A DNA stretch of 7,814 bases from Acidobacteriaceae bacterium (GTDB lineage: Bacteria > Acidobacteriota > Terriglobia > Terriglobales > Acidobacteriaceae). The notes below the pieces were generated by a model, which was not told the origin of the DNA, searched no databases, and was given only the letters and a program-made list of their open reading frames with translations. Positions 1 to 6,400 of the stretch are shown one piece after another (the stretch's first letter is position 1; every line of letters starts with the position of its first letter). The stretch covers positions 1 through 7,814 of the forward strand of contig PLSH01000050.1 in the NCBI GenBank assembly GCA_003165095.1. Reading direction: 5' to 3'. The translations under genes were made by a program, and so were the position numbers.

Positions 1-151
1 TGATCCGGCTGTTGGCATGGCGCAGAAGTTCCTGAATCGTCTTGATGTTTTCGCCATTGGTATTGAGAAGCGTGCCGATCGAGTGGCGAAATGTTTGCCA
101 GCCGATGTGCTTTTTCACGCCTGCCTTCGCGGCTGCTGGGCGCACGTGGTT
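1..151 (-). pseudogene. 5'-truncated tyrosine recombinase (phage-type integrase), C-terminal catalytic fragment; runs off the left edge
   Basis: Read on the minus strand from 151 down to 2, 50 codons give a clear piece of the tyrosine recombinase catalytic domain: it opens NHVRPAAAKAGVKKHIGW, has the box II region W-Q-T-F-R-H-S, then GTLLNTNGENIKTIQELLRH, the helix before the third catalytic position. Family knowledge: these enzymes cut and rejoin DNA using Arg, His-x-x-Arg, His/Trp and Tyr. Here the Arg of box II is present (R in T-F-R-H-S), but the His normally three residues before it is Gln. The catalytic Tyr would lie beyond the left edge. Upstream in this frame the similarity ends near 151, with lysine/arginine-rich codons and then a TAG near position 213. 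I found no catalytic-domain sequence in the other two minus frames there. No ATG start is available in this stretch. I therefore infer a decayed remnant of a mobile element that has lost its N-terminal part. A live gene with an unusual start is less likely. Confidence 0.8.
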
Positions 152-186
152 TTGTTCTTCTCTTTTTGGGCGTGCCAGCTTTTTTC

Positions 187-215
187 TTGACTCTTGGCTC
201 TCCTGTCTATCTAAT
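187..215 (+). promoter_or_regulatory. Predicted sigma70-type promoter of the giant gene
   Basis: TTGACT (187-192) matches the -35 consensus at 5 of 6 bases. TCTAAT (210-215) matches the -10 consensus at 5 of 6 bases. The spacer is exactly 17 bp. Transcription would begin near 221-223, giving a leader of about 58 nt before GTG 280. An alternative -10, TATCTA at 208-213, has a 15-bp spacer and is less likely. Prediction only. Confidence 0.5.
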
Positions 216-269
216 CGCGCTAACATCACCCAGCTGCCAGGACGAAGGCAGGTTCGCTCCCCGTTCCCC

Positions 270-273
270 GAGG
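270..273 (+). promoter_or_regulatory. Shine-Dalgarno GAGG deciding the GTG 280 start
   Basis: GAGG ends six bases before GTG 280, a good spacing. The competing in-frame GTG at 301 has only a T/C-rich stretch upstream, and the in-frame ATG at 91 has no convincing site. Confidence 0.5.
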
Positions 274-279
274 TTTCCT

Positions 280-423
280 GTGCATCGCTTCAATTGCCTT
301 GTGTATTTCCGCAAGAGTCTTCGTGTGCCTTTTTTCTGTGCTCCGGGCACCCGCGTAAGCGGCCCAGTGGCTGCTTTCCTGTCTCTGCTGGGGCTCTTTA
401 GTCTTGCCGCCTCGGTATCCGCG
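280..423 (+). other. Signal peptide of the giant protein
   Basis: The N-terminal region is long and basic (several Arg and Lys, including FRKSLR). It is followed by a hydrophobic core, VAAFLSLLGLFSLAA (367-411), and a V-S-A signal-peptidase I-like site, with cleavage expected after Ala 48 (421-423), before QVPTLTAL. No lipobox is seen at this position. This points to Sec-dependent export. At 48 residues it is longer than average; a start at GTG 301 would shorten it to 41. Confidence 0.75.
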
Positions 424-3400
424 CAGGTCCCCACTTTGACAGCACTTACGGTGACAAATACGGGCGGCAGCACCGTCACGTCTGTGGATACCGGAACGGT
501 CGTGGTGCTGACGGCGACCGTGACCAAAGCGGGAGGGGGCAACGTCACACTGGGCACCGTCAACTTCTGCGATACGGTGTCGCCCCACTGTGAGGATGAG
601 TACCTGGCTGGCTCGGCTCAGCTGAGGTCGAATGGTACGGCGGTTTTGAAATTCAAGCCGGCCCCCGGCGAGCACGTCTACCAGGCATTTTTTCATGGAA
701 CCACTTCGAATGCAGCGAGCACCTCGGACGCGCAATCGCTCACAGTCACGGCGGGCCCTTTTAATACCAGCACAGCTATTTCATATTTCTCATATCCTCT
801 CTCGTTTGCATATGGATTAACCGGAACGGTGACAAGCGTAAACAGCCCGCCTTTTTCCCCCACCGGCACTATCGATTTTCTTGACACGACAAACAGTAAC
901 TACGTGTTGGCCAGCGCCGCGCTTATTGCGGGCGCGAACACATCGAGTCTGTCGAGTTATCTCACCTACGGCGCTGGCTATCAACCCTCCCTCATCGCCG
1001 TGGCGGATATGAACCAGGATGGAATACCCGACCTGGTGGTGGCAGACTACTCGGTTGAGCCAGAATCGCAGGGAGGCGCAGTCTCTTACAGCGCGATCAA
1101 TGTGCTGCTTGGCAAAGGCGATGGAACCTTTGAGGCAGCCATTGGTTCCCCGATAATAGGCGTGGAACCGCAAGCGATTGCCGTGGGAGACATGAACGGG
1201 GATGGCTACCCCGATGTAGTCGTGGTCAGTAGCTACTCCCCTACCGTGTACGTGTTTCTCAATGACGGCAAGGGAGACGGAGGCCTGACCGGCCCGAATA
1301 CGTATAACTTCTGGGATCCGAACGACAACAATCGAATGGGCGAGATCGGGAGCGTCGCTTTGGGCGATGTCAATGGAGACGGCAAACTGGATGCGATTCT
1401 CACCTTCCCTTATCCCGACTACTATATGGGCACGAGTTGCGAAGGTGGTCTTACCTGCGAAATTTTTGGCGTGATGTATGGAAACGGGGACGGCACTCTG
1501 CAAATGAGCAGCACCGCCAATCCCCCCCCGTGGGTGCCGGTCTTTAGTGACGGTTTCGGAATAACGGGCACCGTCGAACAGTCCACTGTGGCCCTCGCAG
1601 ACCTGAACGGGGACGGGAAGCTGGATGTGGTGAACGTCGAACTGGATGCGGAGACCGCGCAGCCCTACGTTTCAGTAATGCTCGGCCATGGCGATGGAAG
1701 TTTCGCGGCTCCGGTGCTTTACAACATTGGCGGCTATGGGGCAGGCGCGGTCGCGGTCGGCGATTTCAACGGTGACGGCATCCCCGACCTGGTGGTTACT
1801 GGATATGGCGCTGCAGGCGGCATGAGCAGCACCATTGGGGTGCTGTACGGCAATGGAGATGGAACCTTTCAAGCGATCGAGTCATACACAATACCCAGCG
1901 CAGAGGTGCCAATTTCAGTCTCGACGGCAGACATGAACGGCGATGGCTACCTCGACGCTGTCACCGCGAACAAAGACAGTTCAATATCTATTTTGTACGG
2001 GAATGGCACCAGCCCCTCGTCCGGCGGGTTCTGCGGGCCCTTTGGAATCGGGTGCGGGGGCGGGGGCGGGGGCACACCCTTCTCGTCCGCGAGCAATTTT
2101 CCCGCGAGCCTGCAGGGAGCCCAGGTGCTTTCGAGCGACATCCCGACACCAGGGATCGCCGCAGTGGGAGATTTTAACGGAGACGGCGTCATTGACGTTG
2201 CGGTCCCCAATTACTCCACGGGAGACGCGAATGTACTGCTTGGCTCGATAACGAGCACAGCAACTGCGACTTATCAGCCCATTTTAATCATAGGAAAGTC
2301 GGGGTCTACAGATTCGATAGAGTCGCAGTATCAGGGCGACGCATATTTCGGGCCAAGCACCTCCGGAACTGTTTCCCTCCAAACGGCGCCCGCAACGACG
2401 TCACTCGCACTCCAATCGAATGCTTCAACGGTTACCGTCGGCGACCAGGTGACGCTGACGGCAACAATCATACCTGGTTCCGCGCAAGGCCACTCGCCGA
2501 GCAACCTCGTTACGTTTTCTTCGAACGGCACCAGCATCGGACAAGTGACGCCCTCAAACGGCGTGGCTGTGCTGACGCCCAACCTGGAGGTTGTGCAGAC
2601 GGATACGATCACGGCCACTTATGCGGGCGATAACAACTTCGCGGGAAGCTCGTCAACGGCGTTGGTCCAGATAACGGTGCAAAAAGAAGCAACCACCCTG
2701 ACCTTGCAGGTTTGCAACTTTGTGGGGACCGCCTGGGTCTGCCCGGCCACCACCAGCAATTACGGGGGTGAGATTCAGTTCACGGCCTCGCTCACGCCCT
2801 TTAACGTAGCGGGCGGCCCAAGTTCAGACAACGAGACGGTGACCTTCTACAACAACGGCAAAACGGTTCTTGGAACCGCGACGCTCACATCAGGCACCGC
2901 TACGCTCCAACTTGACCAGCCTGCGGCGGGGGTCTATTCGGTCACAGCCTCCTACGGCGGAGACGCAAGCTTTGATGCCAGCAGCACGTCCCCAGCGGCC
3001 ACTATGACGGTGCAGCAGGTGACACCCAGCGTGACGCTGGGAATCTCCCCGGCGCCGGTGGGAAACTCCCCGACGAGCATCAGCCAATTTGGCCAGCCGG
3101 TCTATTTGTCGGCCTCATTCAATACTTACCCCTACAACGTCGCTGGCGAAACGGTCACCTTCTACAACGGCACAACCGTTGTAAATACCGCGAAGTTCGG
3201 TAGCCAGAGCGGGCCTGCCATGCTCACGCTGAGCAATCTTCCCGTGGGGACCTATAGCTTCAAGGCCAGCTATCCGGGTGACTCTAACTGGAATTCCACC
3301 AACACCTCCACTGCCGCTTTGGCCGTGCAGACGCTGCCAACCGCCCTGACGATCATCACCTCGTCGGGGTCCTCTATTTACGGCAACCCAATTACGCTGC

Positions 3401-6400
3401 AGGCTCAGCTCGAGCCCTTCAACGTGACGGGGGTGGGCGGCAACACCACAGACGGCGAGACCATCACCTTTTACCAGAATGGCGTCAACATTGGAAGCAG
3501 CACGCTCACCCACGGCGCAACCATTTTCACGGCCCCTCTGCCTCCGGTGGGGACCGATTCGTTTACAGCGAGTTACGCCGGCGACGCAAGCTTTGCTGCC
3601 AGCGGTACATCTCCTGCCGTCAGTTTCATGGTGGGGAAGGCGTCAACCACCATGGGGATCACAACCAACGCGCTTAACGGCAATATCGGTAGCGGCCAGC
3701 CGATAACGCTGACGGCCACGGTCGCTCCCTCCACGGCCACTGGCACCGTAGCTTTCTACAACGGATCAACCGACATCGGGAGCGGAACGCTGTCGAATGG
3801 CGTTGCCACATACACCTTATCCAACGGGCTCGCAGAGGGGAACTATACGTTCAAGGCCATTTATGGGGGCGACACAAACTACAGCGGTTCAACCTCGTCC
3901 CCAACCGCCAGCCTGACGGTTCTGCAGGCAACCACCCTGACGCTGACAGTCAGCCCGGCAAATTTCGCCGCGGTGAATCAGTCGGTCACAATTACGGCCA
4001 CGCTATCGCCCTACTCCGTTTCCAGCAACGAGTACGTGAACCTTCTTAACGGCACCTCCACCATCAATGACGCGCCGCTGGTGAATGGCGTTGTCACTTT
4101 CAGTTATCCCAACGGGTTGCAGCAGGGGAGCTATTCCTTCACCGCTGTCTACGACGGCGACGGCGTCCTGGCCGGCTCGACCTCGGCCCCGGTCGCGTTT
4201 TCGGTGGCTACAGTTGAGAACTTCGTGGTGAACGTCGACACGGACGATAGCGGTACGGCAGGGAACTGCACCCCGCTGAGCTCGACAACCAGCAACACCA
4301 AAGACAGCGCCTGCTCGCTGCGCGATGCGCTGCTTGCCGCCGCGAGCGCTCCTGAAGGCGCCAATATCACCTTCGACGTCAATCACTTTTCGGCACCGGA
4401 CACGATCACGTTGACCAACGGCACGCTCACTGTGCCGACGAACACAACGCTCACCGCACCCACTTCGGGTAGCGGACCCAACCTTACCAACCTGGTGACG
4501 GTGAATGGCAACGGCACCTCCATCTATCAGACATCGACTACCGTTTTTGCGGTGACCGGGACCGGGACCGCCATGAGCAACCTGATCATCACCGGCGGCT
4601 GGCCGCTCAGGAATTACGGGGGTAGTTCGAACGGCGGGGGTATAGCCAACTCGGGCAGCCTGGTGCTGACCAACAGTACAATCACGAACAACGGCGCACT
4701 CAACTTCGGCGGCGGCATCTACAACACCGGCACTTTGACGGTAGTTGGCTGCACCTTCGCCGGCAACACGGGCGCTGCCGACGGTATCGGCGATGGCGGC
4801 GGAATCGATAACGCGAGCGGCACGCTGACGGTCATCAATAGCACCTTTGCCAACAACGCAACACCGGACGGCTGGGGCGGCGGCATTGCTGTGGATGCCG
4901 GCACGGCGACGATAACGAACAGCACAATTTCAGCCAACTTGGCCAACGGCGGAGGCGGGGGCATCTCCACCGTTGTCCCAAACAGCGAGGGCATCACTTC
5001 CAATGGCGGCACTGTCACGCTCGCCAACACAATTGTGAACGGAAACTCTGATTTCCTCAGCGATATCGACGACGGCACCGTCCCCTATACCGACAAAGGC
5101 GGCAACAACATCGGTTTTCTCAACAGAACCGCTCCCGCAGTAAATGACCCGAACCTTATGACTCTGGGCCCGCTCGGCAACTACGGCGGCCCCACGCAGA
5201 CAATGCTTCCTCTGCCGGGGAGCTCGGTTATCTGCGGAGGCACATACGGCAATAGCGAATCGCTGTGGACGAACCCGATCAATATTGATCAGCGCGGCTA
5301 TCCGAACCTCAACACAGCCTATTACTTTTTGTTGCCGTATTCCGCAGACGTGCCGGAAGGCTGCGTTGACGCCGGCGCCGTGCAGACCAACTACACCTCG
5401 GTCCAGTTTCAGCAGTCCAGTTACACCGGCGTCGCAGGCGGCGCGGTCACACCTGCGGTCACGGTCTCAGTCACCGAGAATGGCGCGAACCGCGGAGGAG
5501 TGCCACTGACCCTGAGCTACTCAGGCCTGGGAAACCTGAGCGGCAACACTGCCACTACCGTTGACGGCGCCGGCGCCACCTTCTCCGGCCTGTCAGTCGA
5601 CACTGCGGGCAGCGGCACGCTCAGTACGACGTTCTATGTTGTGGGCACGAAGCCGCTCAGTGCCTCGACTAGCCTTACTGTTTTGGCTCCGCTGCAGATT
5701 TCGCCGGGCAGCGAGACCATCTCTGCTGTGCCTGCGGTTCCCCTATCGCAAACGTTTAGTGTCTCGGGCGGTTCGGGCCACTATCAGCTGACCAGCTCGG
5801 GAACGCTACCGTCTGGGCTGACGTTGACGCCCTCAGGAACGGTTACCGGCTCAAGTTGGACGCTGAGCGGAACGCCGACGCAGAACGGTAGTTATAGCTT
5901 CACGCTCTCTGCGACTGACGCGAACAACAGCTACCTCACCATTTCGCAAAACTACACTGTCACGGTAGCTCCGGCCACTACTACCACGCTCGCAGCTTCG
6001 CCGGCATCTCCAGCGCCATACGGGCAAACGGTAACGCTCACGGCTACGGTCTCTTCCCCTACGGCCACAGGTACAGTTACCTTCTACGACTCAGGCAATC
6101 CGCTTGCCTCGGGCCCGGTGAGTCTCAGCGGCGGCTCACCCAACACCGCATCGCTCGCACTGAATGCCTCAACACTTGGCTCCCCGCTGGCTTTTGGCGC
6201 GCACAGCTTCACGGCGCAGTACTCGGGTGACGCAGTTAACGCAGCCAGCACCAGCAACACCCTCGCCTACAACGTAAATGCGCCGTATTTTGTGGTGAAT
6301 ACAACAAGCGACGACAACGGATCGGTCACCTGCACAGCGCTCGCTTCCACCACGAGCAATACCACCGACGGCAATAACGGCGGCAATCCCGGCCAGTGCG

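Larger units (their letters stand above)
152..279. other. Intergenic region between the integrase remnant and the giant surface-protein gene
   Basis: This gap separates two divergently oriented features. It carries a probable promoter (187-215) and a Shine-Dalgarno (270-273) for the downstream gene. It is T-rich on the + strand around 152-187, in contrast to the GC-rich coding sequence that follows. The giant gene's frame happens to stay open through it. I see no tRNA, terminator hairpin or clear attachment-site repeat. Confidence 0.55.
979..2250 (+). repeat. Seven FG-GAP/VCBS repeats, probable seven-bladed Ca-binding beta-propeller
   Basis: Residues about 234-657 contain seven copies of the unit 'I/V-A-V-x-D-x-N-G-D-G-x-x-D-L/V-V-V'. 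The Ca-binding loops D-x-N-x-D-G are at 1006-1023 (D-M-N-Q-D-G), 1189-1206, 1366-1383, 1600-1617, 1762-1779, 1930-1947 and 2170-2187. Many units end in 'V-L-L/Y-G-x-G-D-G-T/S-F', for example G-K-G-D-G-T-F and G-H-G-D-G-S-F. Loop-to-loop spacing is 162-240 bp, in line with FG-GAP/VCBS repeats. Seven units would close a full integrin-alpha-like propeller (family knowledge; closure here is inferred). Oddities: blade 1 has Gln in place of Gly in its loop, and a Gly-rich insertion lies between units 6 and 7. Likely role: calcium-stabilised ligand binding or spacing at the cell surface. Confidence 0.9.

Noticed and set aside
152..186. T-rich stretch with possible GGC/GCC hairpin as a terminator
   Set aside because: The GGC-GT-GCC stem has a two-base loop and no extension, so no stable hairpin precedes either T-run.
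42..401. Plus-strand 119-codon open frame at the left edge
   Set aside because: It overlaps the integrase remnant and the giant gene's signal peptide in a different register, and its product resembles no family I know.
207..735. Two overlapping minus-strand open frames across the gene start
   Set aside because: They overlap each other and are antisense to the signal peptide and first Ig domain; no recognisable family or convincing ribosome binding site.
817..1503. 228-codon open frame on the minus strand
   Set aside because: It is antisense to propeller blades 1-3. Its repeated I-x-V-x-H-x-x-H-G patterns are the complement of the repeated Ca-loop codons, not a real protein repeat.
1943..2251. 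Plus-strand 102-codon open frame in another register
   Set aside because: Out of frame with the strong FG-GAP motifs at 1930-1947 and 2170-2187; composition is an Arg/Pro-rich shadow.
2389..4212. Ig array considered as a CRISPR or short tandem DNA repeat
   Set aside because: The periodicity of about 288-333 bp is at the protein level with strongly diverged nucleotide sequence; there are no short identical repeats with unique spacers.
4633..5394. Beta-helix as a pectate lyase or other polysaccharide-cleaving enzyme
   Set aside because: The coils look like polymorphic-membrane-protein-type repeats with Asn ladders. I could not identify a catalytic Asp/Arg/Lys set, so only a structural or binding role is supported.
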